Shown piece by piece: positions 1 to 12,446 of a stretch of 64,000 bases of DNA. The notes beneath the pieces are model-generated. The model was given only the letters and a program-made list of their open reading frames with translations. It was not told where the DNA came from and searched no databases. The translations under genes were made by a program, and so were the position numbers. The DNA is taken from positions 27,915,896-27,979,895 of the forward strand of contig CM043960.1 in the NCBI GenBank assembly GCA_014529385.2. Direction: 5' to 3'. Each line of letters starts with the position of its first letter. Position 1 is the first letter of the stretch. Source of the DNA: Adiantum capillus-veneris (taxonomy: Eukaryota > Streptophyta > Polypodiopsida > Polypodiales > Pteridaceae).

Positions 1-826
<826 letters not shown>

Positions 827-845
827 ACATTCTATCCAATCAATC

Positions 846-963
846 ATTTTCAAACGTGTGTAGCAAAGCAACCATTTCCAAACGTGCTTAGCAAAGCAAC
901 CATTTCAAACAAACCGTGCAAAGCAACCATTTCAAACAAACCGTGCAAAGCAACCATTTCCTA
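846..963. repeat. Short tandem repeat, about 27-bp unit
   Basis: Four units built on GCAAAGCAACCATTTC separated by CAAACGTG or AAACAAACCGT spacers. The last units are nearly identical, so this is a recent minisatellite. It joins the CT block to the following unique sequence. Confidence 0.85.
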
Positions 964-1731
964 ATGAACGAGGTATGTTATGGATTCTCTATTTTCTCTA
1001 TTTTTTTTGGATTTATTTGTGTGTGTGTATGTATGTATGTGTGTGTCACTGTGTGTGTGTAGTAGAAAACAAAAGGGAAAGAGGGGGGATGTGCTTTTGT
1101 GTTTACCTCTTTCTTGTAGCGTGGTTGAGCTTCCAAAGAGGATGGCGGAATACCCCCTTCGCTGAAACTTGGACGAAACCCTCTTTTGTGAAACTTGGGA
1201 AGCTTGGACAAGGAGAGAGGGGGAAGGGAGAGGTTGGAGGGGGGGGAGCTTGGGAGAGATGGCAGAGAGCAAGAACGCAAGGTATGCTGTAAAAACGCGG
1301 CATACTTTGCCTTGTTGCCTTTCTTAGGTGCCAATTATTATCGTTAGTATTACTGCGGCTATTATCGCGCCCATTACCGCCTCTGTTACCGCGGCCATTC
1401 ATTTCAAACGGATACATGCGAATCCGAGGGTGAAGGGGGGGGTACAAACCACCCCCTCTACCCTTAGCTATACGTTATTTCATTTTTTAGCCTTTTAAAA
1501 ATTTTTATGAAGATTTTTCATTTTTTATGGATACTTTATTCTGTAGTACTTTTAAATGTTTATTAATTGCATTTTTAAAATTCTCTTTGAGTTAAAAAAT
1601 AATTTTAACACTCATTGTCATTTATTCCCTTTGACTTTAACTATATGTAATTTTTCTAATGGAATTAAGTGCTTTTCTAATTATTTAGTTTTAGGACACA
1701 TGACTAAATAAACAACATTTCGCATGTGCAG
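964..1731. other. No clear gene; possible 5' exon and intron
   Basis: Contains a short GT-rich stretch (1018-1060) and a G-rich stretch (1204-1250). A short ATG reading frame at about 1259-1282 (MAESKNA) ends at a donor-like AAG/GTATGC. An acceptor-like GCATGTGCAG ends at 1731, next to the Cys-rich relic. Joining them as an intron is only a possibility, because the frame after the junction soon stops. The AT-rich part (1470-1700) shows nothing else. Confidence 0.35.
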
Positions 1732-1998
1732 GACATCGACTGGGATGATCGTGGTCCTCCTTGAGACCCAGAGCGAGATCCTTGGCTCAAGAAAAAACTA
1801 CCTTGTTCTTGCGTCAAGTGCAAAAGGGCAATCCCTCGCTTGAGGCACATTGCTTTGGAGCACGTGGAGAACGAAGGGCTTTGTCATCCTCGGAAAAGCC
1901 CTCAGAGAGATGATAGCATGACTCACCCCTCGCTTGAGGTGGTGTACCATTGGTCTGTGTTCGGTGGTGGTGCACCGGCACACAAGGCCGAACGGTAG
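1732..1998 (+). pseudogene. Possible transposase-associated Cys-rich domain relic
   Basis: Read from the acceptor-like site at 1731, one frame gives an acidic lead (DIDWDDRGPP, one in-frame TGA, DPERDPWLK). A Cys-rich core LPCSCVKCK follows, then a conserved-looking HIALEHVENEGLCHP, ending at a TAG at 1996. The C-x2-C core followed by a helix ending in His and a G-x-C/H pair resembles the N-terminal transposase-associated domain found beside plant CACTA transposases, but that comparison is from memory. No transposase core follows, because satellite begins about 90 bp downstream. It could equally be a fragment of an unknown zinc-binding protein. Confidence 0.3.
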
Positions 1999-2084
1999 AG
2001 GCAAGAGCGACTAGGCGATTTGGGTGCACTGCATGATGATCCTCCCATTGGCTCTACATCGGCAGCTCCTATGGCATCTTCGTG

Positions 2085-5000
2085 CGAATATAGAGAAAAT
2101 AGTGTTCTTTACTGAAAAATATATCTCCCTATGGCCCTAGGGCCAATGGTTGTCAAAAATCCATCATGAAGGGTTTCTTCAAATTGAAAACATAGAGGGA
2201 AACTTGTGGCCCTTGAGGCCATAGGATGTCATTATAGAGAATCGAGATCTTCTTACTAACATAGAGGGGACCCTATGGCCTTCAAGCCTTGCGGTGTCAA
2301 TATAGACCAAATAGTGCTTTATGCCGGCATAAAGAGCACTCTATGGCCCTGGTGCCATAATTTGAAACAATGAGGGCACCTTGTGGCTTTGGGGCCAAAG
2401 GATGTCAATATAGAGCATAGAGCATAGAGAGATTCTTACTAGCATAGAGGGAACCCTATGGCCTTCCGGGCACAGGGTGTCATTATAGAGAAAACAAAGC
2501 TTTTTACTAGCATAGAGGGGACCCTATGGCCGCCAGTCCACAAGGTCCCCTCAACATAGAGCAAATAGTGTTTTTTACTAGCATGGAGAGCACCCTATGG
2601 CCCTGGGTCCATAGGTTGCCAAAAAACCCTCATGAAGGGTTTTTGTAAAACATACAAGGCACCTCGTGCCCTTAGGGTCATAGGATGTGTAGAGCATAGA
2701 GAGGTTCTTACTAGCATACAGGGGATCATATGGCCTTCAGGCGATAGGGTCCCATTATAGAGCATAGATTGGTTCTTACTAGCATATAGAGACCAAATAG
2801 TGCTTTATATGTGGGTCCATAAGGTGCCAAAACAATGAGGGTTTAGGGTTAACAATGAGGGCACCTTGTGGCCTTGGGGCCATAGGATGCCAATATAGAG
2901 CATAGAGCATAGAGAGCTTCTTACTAGCATAGAGGGAACCGTATGGCCTTCCGAGGGTGTCAATATAGAGAAAACAGAGGTTCTTACTAGCGTAGAGGGG
3001 ACCCTATGGCCACCTGTCCACAAGCTCTCCCCAATGGCATACAGAGAACCCTATGGCCCTAGGTCCATATGTTGCCAAAAAACCCTCATGAAGGGTTTCT
3101 TCAAAACATAGAGGAGAACTTGTGGCCTTGGGGTCATAGGATGTGTAGAGCATAGAGAGTTACTGACTAGCACACAGGGGACCCTATGGCCTTCAAGTCA
3201 TAGGGTTCCAATATAGAGGATCAATCGGTTCTTACTGGCATAGAGACACCAAATAGTGCTTTATACATGTGGCCATAGGGTGCCAAAACAATGAGGTTTT
3301 TTTCGAAACAATGAGCGCACCTTGTGGCCTTGGGGCCATAGAATCTCAATATAGAGCATAGAGCATAGAGCATAGAGCATAGAGCATAGAGAGCTTCTTA
3401 CTACCATAGAGGGAACCCTATTGCCTTCAGGCCACAGGGTGTCAATATAGAGAAAACAGAGGTTCTTACTAGCATAGAGGGGACCCTATGGCCTTCAACC
3501 CACAAGGTCTTCTCAATCATTAGGAAAATTTTGAACTCATTTTTGGGCCTTTTAAGAGTGCCACATCATCAAAGTTGTACAAAATAAAGCAATCCGGTAG
3601 ACCCCTCTAAATATTTCTTAGAACCCCATGATATGACCTATCATTGGAAAGTTCTTGAAAAATGAATTCTAAAGAGCCAAGGTCCGAAAAGTTCGGATGA
3701 ATTCTATGAAAGTTATGCCATTTTTTTCAATCAGCCAGGTTTTGTTACCGTTACGGTAATCTAAAATCACCTTTTTCTAGATCTACATGAAGGCAATGTC
3801 CGATACATGCATGCTATATATCAATAGGTATCATTTGAAGAGTAGATTCTAAATATCCAACCTCCGACAAGTTTGGATCTTATTTGCAAAAAATTTACCG
3901 ATCCCCACTTTTTGAAAGCTATGCCACATCAACAATTCTTACAAGGCCCATTTCTGAGTCCAAACTTTTCCTAATGATAGAGCAAATAGTGTTTTTAACT
4001 GGCATAGAGAGCACCCTATGGCCCTTAGTCCATAAGTTGCCAACAAAACCTCATGAAGGTTTCTTCAAAACATAGAGGGCACCTTGTGCCTTGGGGTCAT
4101 AGGATGTGTAGATCATAGAGAGGTTCTTACTAGCATATAGAGGACACTATGGACTTCAGGCCAGGGTGCCAGTATAGAGCATAGATCGGTTCTTACTAGC
4201 ATAGAGAGATCAAATAGTGCTTTAGACCTGGGGCCATAGGGTGCCAAAACAATGAGGGTTTTTCGAAACAATGAGGGCACCTTGTGGCCTTGGGGCCATA
4301 GGATGTCAATATAGAGCATAGAGCACAGAGCATAGAGAGATTTTTACTAGCATAGAGGGAACCCTATGGCCTTCCGAGGGTGTCAATATAGAAAAAAAAG
4401 AGGTTCTTACTAGCATAGAGGGGACCAAATAATGAGGGGTTTCTTCAAAACAAGAGGGAAACTTGTGGCCTTGGGGTCATAGGATGTGTAGAGCGTAGAG
4501 AGTTACTTACTAGCATACAGGGGACCGTATGGCCTTCAGGTCATAGGGTGCCAATATAGAGGATAGATCGGTTCTTACTGGCATAGAGACACCAAATAGT
4601 GATTTATACCTGTGGCCATAGGGTGCAAAAACAATGAGGGCACCTTGTGGCCTTAGGGCCATAGGATCTCAATATAGAGCATAGAGCATAGAGCATAGAG
4701 AGCTTCTTACTACCATAGAGGGAACGCTATGGCCTTCAGGCCACAGGGTGTCAATATAGAGAAAACAGAGATTCTTACTAGCATAGAGGGGCCCTATGGC
4801 CTTCATCCCACAAGGTCTCCTCACTATAGAGAAAATAGTGTTTTTTACTGGCATAGAGAGCACCCTATGGCCCTCAGTCGATAGGTTTCCATAAAACCCT
4901 CATGAAGGGTTTCTTCAAAACATATGTGCCCTTGGGGTCATAGGATGTGTAGAGCATAGATGGGTTCTTACTAGCATACAGGGGACCCTATGGCCTTCAG

Positions 5001-7230
5001 GCCATAGGGTGACAATATAGAGCATAGATCGGTTCTTACTAGCATAGAGAGATCAAATAGTGCTTTATACCTGGGGCCATAGGGTGCCAAAACAATGAGG
5101 GTTTTTTCAAAACAATGAGGGCACCTTGTGGCCTTGGGGCCATAGGATCTCAATATAGAGCATAGAGCATAGAGAGCTTCTTACTACCATAGAGGGAACC
5201 CTATGGACTTCAGGCCACAAGGTGTCAATATAGAGAAAACAAAGGTTCTTACTAGCATAGAGGGGACCCTATGGCCTTCAGCCCACAAGGTCTCCTCAAT
5301 ATAGAGCAAATAGTGTTTTTTACTGGCATAGAGAGCACCCTATGGCCCTCAGTCCATAGGTTGCCAAAAAAACCCTCATGAAGGGTTCCTTCAAAACATA
5401 GAGGGCACATTGTGCCCTTGGGGTCATAGGATGTGTAGAGCACACAGAGGTTCTTACTAGCATACAGAGGACCCTATGGTCTTCAGGCCATAGGGTGTCA
5501 ATATAGAGCATAAATTGGTTCTTACTAGCATAGAGAGATCAAATAGTACTTTATACCTGGGGCCATAGGGTGTCAAAACAATGAGGGTTTTTTTGAAACA
5601 ATGAGGGCACCTTGTGGCCTTGGGGCCACAAGATGTCAATATAGATCATAGAGCATGAAGAGCTTCTTAATAGCATAGAGGGAACCCTATGGCCTTCCAA
5701 GGGTGCCAATATAGAGAAAACAGAGGTTCCTCCTAGCTTAGAGGGGACCCTATGGCCGCCTTTCCACAAGGTCTCCTCAATGGCATAGAGAGAACCCTAT
5801 GGCCCTGCGTCCATAGGTTGCTAAAAAACCCTCATGAGGGGTTTCTTCAAACATAGAGGGCATCTTGTGGTCTTGGGGTCATAGGATGTGTAGAGCGTAG
5901 AGGGTTACCTACTAGCATACAGGGGACCGTATGGATTTCAGGTCATAGGGTTCCAATATAGAGGATAGATCGGTTCTTACTAGCATAAAGACACCAAATA
6001 GTGCTTTATACCTGTGGCCATAGGGTGCCAAAACAATGAGGGTTTTTTCAAAATAATGAGGGCACCTTACGGCCTTGGGGTGATAGGATCTGAATATAGA
6101 GCATAGAGCATAGAGAGCTTCTTACTACCATAGAGGTAACCCTATGGCCTTCAGGCTACAAGGTGTCAATATAGAGAAAACAGAGGTTCTTACTAGCATA
6201 GAGGGGACCCTATGGCATTCAGCCCACAAAGTTTCTTCAATATAGAGCAAATAGTGTTTATTACTGGCATAGAGAGCACCCTATGGCCCTCGGTGCAGAG
6301 GTTTCCAAAAAACCCTCATGAAGTGTTTCTTCAAAACATAGAGGGCAACTTGTGCCCTTGGGGTCATACGATGTGTAGAGCATAGAGAGGTTCTTACTAG
6401 CATACAGGGGACCGTATGGCCTTCAAGCCATAGGGTCCCAATATAGAGGATAGATTGGTTCTTACTAGCATACAGAGACCAAATAGTGCTTTATACTTGG
6501 GTCAATAGGGTGCTATGGCCTTCAGGCCACAGGGTTTCAACATGGAGAAAAAAAAGGTTCTTACTAGCATAGAGGGGACCCTATGGCCTTCAGCCCACAA
6601 GGTCTCCTCAATATAGAGAAAATAGTGTTTTTACTTGCATAGAGAGCACCCTCTGGCCATGGGTCCATAGGTGGCCAAAAAACCCTCATGACGGGTTTCT
6701 TTAAAACATAGAGGTCACCTTGTGCCCTTGGGGTCATAGTATGGGTAGAGCATAGAGAGGTTCTTACTAGCGTACAGGGGATCCTATGGCCTGAAGGCCA
6801 TAGGGTGCCAATATAGAGCATAGATTGGTTCTTACTAGCAAAGAGTGGACCCTATGGCCTTCAGGCCAAAGGGTGTCAATATAGAGCATAGATCGGTTCT
6901 TGTTAGCATAGAGAGACCAAATAATTCTTTATACCTGGGGCCATAGGGTGGAGAAAAATGAGGGTTTTTCAATGGCATAGAGAGCACCCTACGGCCCTCG
7001 GTCCATAGGTTGCCAAAAAACCCTCATGAAGGGTTTCTTAATAACATAGAGGGCAACTTGTGGCCTTGGGGTCATCGGATGTGTAGAGCATAGAGAGGTT
7101 CTTACTAGCATACAGGGAACCCTATGGCCTTCAAGACATAGGGTGCCAATATAGAGCATAGATCGGTTTTTACTAGCATAGAGAGACCAAATAGTGCTTT
7201 ATACCTGGGGCCATAGGGTGCCAAAACAAT
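2085..7230. repeat. Satellite array with palindromic monomers and higher-order register
   Basis: Some 60-70 degenerate monomers of about 70-80 bp. Each contains 'ttcttactagcatagag', then ACCCTATGGCC, a short centre and GGCCATAGGGT, then 'caatatagagcatag'. The two arms around the centre are reverse complements, so each monomer can form a hairpin. Variants recur in order: the marker 'aggatgtgtagagc' occurs at about 2681, 3139, 4100, 4480, 4941, 5428, 5882, 6368, 6738 (variant) and 7079, spaced mostly 340-490 bp. One subtype ('gagttacttact') recurs near 3139, 4480 and 5882, that is every 1.34-1.40 kb. The array is interrupted once by an inserted TIR element. ORFs inside are accidental. Confidence 0.95.
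3518..3976. mobile_element. 459-bp TIR element (MITE-like) inside the satellite
   Basis: Unique sequence interrupts a satellite monomer exactly between 'ctcaat' and 'atagagc', which are contiguous in other monomers. The first 40 bases (starting CATTAGGAAAA) and the reverse complement of the last 40 agree at about 33 of 40 positions. This defines terminal inverted repeats. There is no coding capacity and no convincing target duplication longer than 0-2 bp. Very similar termini lie at 24557 and 27370, which points to a shared family. Superfamily is not assignable from this copy. Confidence 0.75.
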
Positions 7231-7308
7231 GTGGCCGAAGAAATCTTTCGGTTATACCCTCACAAACTCAAGAAGGAGGAGAATCTAGTGGACTTGCAAC
7301 CCTAACAG

Positions 7309-9401
7309 TTGAAACCCCCTTCAGTGGCAGTGGTTGTGGACTCAGTATCCTTAGCTGTGTTGGACTCTATTATACAGCCCAAAGAAAAAGAAGTTGCCAA
7401 AACTTCTAAGAGTGGGCTAGATGGATACGTTGGAATTGCACACTATTTTATATTTAGTGTACAATTTGCCCAATTGATCCCAATTGAGCACTGCAACCTT
7501 GCACCGAATGGCTATAAATACAGACCATTGTCAGATGTGTATGTGAAATATCTCTTGAAGCAATTTGCAGGGAACTCTAGGCCAGTCTCCAGTGTAGCAG
7601 ACCTGATGCCGTATAGCCCAATTACAAAAATGCCTTTACAAATAGCTGAAGTGCATAGATACAAGCTATCAACATTCCACTACTGGATTCTGCCTGTTCA
7701 GCATTCCATCATAGCGGCTAGAGATTTTTTGCGTAACAACATCACTACGTATGCTTTGAGAAAAGAGTTTTACAAGTTTAGAACTGCAAGGATAGTGGTA
7801 GACGCTCCCAAAGAGGTTGCTGTTCGAATTTCCAAAATGGAGAACATGGAGATATTAACAGCAATGAAACACCAGCCTTATGTGGAGATCTTGAAGCATG
7901 GCCGTAGTCAATGGCTTGCATATTCTAAAACCAACAAAACCCAAGGCATGTGTTCCTATCGGTCATCCGAGTCGAGCACCTTGGGATGTAAGTTCCACTT
8001 TCCTATGCTTGTTTTTGTTACAAATATGTCTTGAAATAAAGTTAAGTTTCTTTTCTTTATTTTGAAGGCCTTTGTAAATGTGGCAAACATTGTGTTCAAC
8101 CATAAATCATTTGCCAACAAAGAAACACACATGGTCATGTACAATGATGAAATCTATGATCAGTGGATAAACATCTTGGAGAAGCATCAGACATCAACTG
8201 CTCATGGGCAACAACCAAGCATAACAACCTTTTGATGCCTAAATGTTTTAGAAGATAATGATGTCAAGCTACTACAATAGGAGCTGACATATGAGAAGAT
8301 CTGCTTAGTGAAGCAACCACATCAAGCGGGCATGCTCGACCTCATTGCACATACAACGAACTTAAAGCAGACCAGAGTTTTTGAGCCTCAAATGTTGATG
8401 GAATTTAAAGAGATAGATCCATCAATAATAGCAGTTACTTCTCATTATAACATTACAGATGAGTTTTACAAATCTCTCTTTACGAGCTGTACGCAATGGC
8501 TAAATCTCCTACTACAAAAAGGAAAGGAGAAAGAGCCAATTCCTGAGATCACTAGGGGATATGTGCAATGGATCATTGCATAAAATAATGTCACTTCTAG
8601 TTTGAAATTCATTTTACCATGGACAATCAAGTGTGTTGGAAATAATTTGGAAGGCATTGAGTTTCTTTGCAGAGTGAGAATAGCTCTACAATTCGTGTTG
8701 GTGTTTGCATCATAGATACAACACACAAAAGTCTTACATCTAGTGGTTGGAGTGCTACCCAATTTTGTAAAGTAATTGATGGAGTATGTGGGGTAGCACA
8801 TCAACCATCAAAGTTTTTAATTGCCGGCTTAGTCAAGTATCAACATCCTACTTTCCTAGAGAAGGAAATTTTTGAAAAAGCTAAATGGTATGAAATGCAC
8901 GTTCTACCTTTGAGCTCCTTAATGGTATTAGAGACCATCCAAAAATGTGCTTGTCGCGAAGTAATTTTTGGGGTTTGGGCATTTTTCAATCAAGGAGAGC
9001 AGTACACCAACTACTCTAGTGTTAAAGAGTCACTGTTGGAGCCAATGCATACTCTCTGCATCAACGATGACAAGTATGATGCTCTGACCATGGCCAAAGC
9101 CTTTTTTGTGCATCGTGCAATCAAATGCATCTGTCTCAAAGAAGATGATCAATTAATAGACATCTTCTCATTAGTCTATGGGACTAAAGAGGCACTACAA
9201 CAACAGAGAAAGGTGATATCACTTGCATGCAGTAGTGATCAAATGACGTAATTGGAATCTCTTTGCCATTTTATAGTGGAAGAAGACCTTGATCTTAGAA
9301 GGTGGGCAGGTGTGGATAACACTGAGAAAGTCAATGCCAAGGATTCAGAGGAAGAAGAAATTGAAGAACCATTGGATGCAAGTGCTGAGGCCATCCTATA
9401 A
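7309..9401 (+). pseudogene. Broken three-exon gene, family not recognised
   Basis: Exon 1 runs to about 7987, where CCTTGGGAT meets a strong donor GTAAGT. Exon 2 starts at 8068 after TTTTGAAG and runs to about 8583. Exon 3 starts at 8671 after TTTCTTTGCAG and runs to a stop near 9399. Exon 1 changes frame shortly before its donor, and exons 2 and 3 carry in-frame stops explicable as CGA-to-TGA, CAG-to-TAG and CAA-to-TAA, so the gene is dead. The N-terminal half has RPLSDVYVKYLLKQF, then a hydrophobic strand followed by QHSIIAARDFLRN. That is faintly like the GQHS-type ParB/sulfiredoxin fold, with the glycine missing; this is a guess. The C-terminal end is acidic (KDSEEEEIEEPLD). The 5' end is cut at the satellite boundary at 7230. 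Confidence 0.55.
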
Positions 9402-9714
9402 ATTCTAATGAAAATAGGTTAAGCTAGCCACTCATGATATTACATCATTGATATTTAGATTATTATTATTGTCATTTTATTTATTTGTCCCAGCTCAAAT
9501 CCGCCCATGATGTTAAAAACATTGATGTTTGGTTCATTATTTTTCTCAATTTATTTTCTTTGAAAAAATGTGAACTTGTGAGTTTGAGTTTTTTCACAAT
9601 AAATGAATTAGACTTAAGTGTATGATATTATATGGACATGTTGTGGTAAATAGAACTCTCTCTCTCTATATATATATATATATGGTCATACTTTAAAGTT
9701 AAGTGATTATATGA
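9402..9714. other. AT-rich spacer
   Basis: AT-rich sequence with a short (CT)n(TA)n microsatellite at 9657-9682. No coding or structural signal was seen. It is probably 3' flank of the broken gene. Confidence 0.6.
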
Positions 9715-10275
9715 GGTTCGGGAAGAACACCCTATGACTTGAGGATCATAGAGTTTTTTGTAAACATGACACCCTATGGCCCTAGGGCCATAGAATCCCC
9801 CAAAAGCAAATGGTATACCCTACAACCTTACGGAGGTAGGGTGATTACACCGAGTCTCTAAAAGGGCACATAAGCATCTGGGTTACTCTATAGACTTAGA
9901 TCCATAGGGTGTCAACATAGAATCCCCCAAAAGTATTTGGCCTACCCTACAATCTTACCGATATAGGGTGATTACATAGAGTCTTTAAAAGGGCACATAA
10001 GCATTTGGGCTATCCTGCAATCTTCTGGATATAGGGTGATTACATAAAGTCTCTAAAAGGGCACATAAGTATTTGGGCTATTCTAGAAGGAAACATAAGT
10101 TATCCAAGAGCATTTAAGATACCCTAAGGCCTTAGGGCCATGGGGTGGTGACATAGAATCTCCACATGGGCACTTAAACCACACCATGGATGCAAATCAC
10201 TTAGCTCTCTATGGACACATCTTATAAAATATCACATGACACCCTATAGTCTTTAGACCATAGGTTGGTTATTCT
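9715..10275. repeat. Diverged satellite block
   Basis: Same satellite family: 'caccctatggccctagggccatagaatcc' type monomers, here with a longer secondary unit containing 'tctctaaaagggcacataagcatttggg' repeated near 9860, 9985 and 10050. More diverged than the 2-7 kb array, with no regular higher-order register visible. Confidence 0.85.
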
Positions 10276-11572
10276 ATGTCACCTAAAGACTCTGTAAGTG
10301 TTTCAAAAACGTTTTTCTTTGGCCTTACTATCTTGTGTCCATATACATTAGGGACATATATTTCTTATCTTGTGATTAAGGTTTAATATTCTATTGAGAA
10401 TGAAATAAGCTAGAAAAAACTAAAAAGTATTTAGTCCTGAAAATTCCAAAATGAGAGTTTGAACAATTGATGTATGATCATTTTTTGTTGGGTGTAAGTT
10501 TTTCTATTGTGAATTGATGGTGCCAAGCATTTGAAATAATTATCTTTGTATTGCAACTAGCTAGATTAAACATATATTCAACATTTGTTGTAAATGCCAA
10601 TTATTTGCTTAGATAGTAAACATCGAGTATCAAAGTACAAATGGTTACTGACGCATTTGTCCTTTGAATTATGTTAGATTAGTTCTTTAATTGTAACAAG
10701 ATTTTATTCAAAGATATAAAGTGCGAGTATTTTGTTCAAACCATGATTTTGTTTTTCTTCTAGATGATGCAAAGAATTGGAATTTTTATCTTAATTTTTT
10801 TTCAATAGAGGGAAGCTAGGACTAGTACAATTTTTTAGCTTGTCATGTAGCAATCACAACATTGTATCAAGATTTATTCCAAAGAAATGATTGTATAATG
10901 TATAACCATTGTTTAAGTTTGTAAATTGGAAGTAGAAGGCAATGCAAGTTCCAGAACATGTGCAATGCCATAAGGAGAATCCAACACAGATATTTTTGCC
11001 CCCTAGGATTTGAGAATCAAAGTGCATGGTGAGCCTGACCTTCCATCCACCAACAGATCAATGCATTTGTGAATTAAAGTACTTACAAATTTATTTAAAT
11101 GTTTGAATGTTATGGCGGTATTTAAAGGCAAAGACCCCTTCAACTATGTGGCAAAGAAACAAATTTATGATGTATGATAATGATTCAATTCTCTATATTG
11201 GATTGCATATTTACCGAAGTATTAACTTACACATTTTAATAAGATCATAAATACATTGAGATTTTATAAAAAAAGTTAACACTTTGCTTTTTTCATGACT
11301 ATCATTGTCTAATTAAGTTGATATATACAACCTATAATTAGTTTAATGTGTATATACACTTGAATTTTTTCATGACTATTTTATTATGAAAACTTTTATG
11401 TGTATTCATCCTTGAAAATTATGTCAAAAAGTATATCACCTATATAAATGGTATTTAAAATCACTAAAACAACTTGACTTTTTTTATTGAAATTACTAAC
11501 ATTAGAAATAATGCTATGTGCTCTAATGACATCGTAATCAAGATCCGTTTGTGAATGTGATGTGGATGCCTT
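10276..11572. other. AT-rich intervening sequence with one gene fragment
   Basis: AT-rich sequence between satellite blocks. Apart from the duplicated exon fragment at 10928-11064, no ORF, RNA gene or terminal repeat is visible. Confidence 0.6.
10928..11064 (+). pseudogene. Duplicated exon fragment of the FCP1/NIF-like gene
   Basis: About 137 bp nearly identical to 17513-17649, the Ser/Thr/Glu-rich linker of the FCP1-like pseudogene downstream. It shares 'ggaagtagaaggcaatgcaa' and 'ccatccaccaaca'. Here it carries a stop (CAG-to-TAA region) and is flanked by non-coding DNA, so it is a dispersed fragment. It shows that this locus has undergone segmental duplication together with the satellite. 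Confidence 0.8.
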
Positions 11573-12446
11573 GGCCACCCTATGTCCCTTGGGCCACAGA
11601 ATAGGAACTTAGAGCATATAGTGTTTCTTACTAGCATTGAAGACACCCTTTGGCCCTTGGGTCATACGCCAACTTAGAGCATGGAGGATTTCCTTTTAGC
11701 ATAGAATCATAGAGGACACCTTGTGGCCCTAAGGCAATAGGGTGCTAACATAAATCATGTAGAATTTCTTGCTAACATGATGGTACCCTATGGTGCCAAG
11801 ATTGCCAACAAAGATCATATAGGGTCTCTTAGTAGCATAGACAGCACTCTATGACCCTAGTGCCATAGGGCTCTAGCATAGAGTCTATGAAGAGGCACAT
11901 AAGTTACTCAATATCCATAGGGTACAAATATAGAGTCTCTAAAGGGGCACTTAGGTCACTCAATGGTTTTGGGGCCATAAAGTATTCTATATGTATGGAG
12001 TAAGGAATTCTCTTCAAGGACACCTTCGCCACCCTATGGCCTTAGGTCCCCCTATGGCCCTAAATAGGGTCTCACCATAGACAATAGATGGTTTCTTATG
12101 ATAGCACCAATTTTCCCTAGGGCCACAAGGTTTCAACATAGAGCATATGGTATTTCTTAGTAGCATATAGGCACCCTAGGGCCATAGGGTGTGAACACAG
12201 AGCACACAAGGTTTCTTCCTAGCATAGAAAACACCTTATGGTACTAGCACCATAGGGTGCAAACATGAAACATTAGGGGTTTATATTAGCCTTGAGGGCA
12301 CCTTGTGGCCCCAGGTCCATAGGGTGCCAACATAAAGCATATTGAGGTTCTTATTAGCATAGAATGACCCTATGGCCCTGGGGCCATAGGGTGTCTATAT
12401 AGAGCATGGAGGGATACATTGTGACCCTAGGGTTATAGGGTGCTAG
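11573..12446. repeat. Satellite block, left of solo LTR
   Basis: Monomers of the same family, with 'tagcatagagagcaccctatggcc' and 'gggccatagggtgccaacata' motifs, about 70-80 bp each. The block continues at 15034 after the solo LTR; before that insertion it formed one array with it. Confidence 0.92.

Noticed and set aside
2805..6821. Many 60-85 residue minus-strand ORFs with a repeated MLYIDTLWPQGHRVP-like sequence
   Set aside because: They follow the satellite period and differ only as monomers do; the reading frame is a by-product of the repeat. The same applies to ORFs at 11.4-11.6 and 15.2-16.8 kb.
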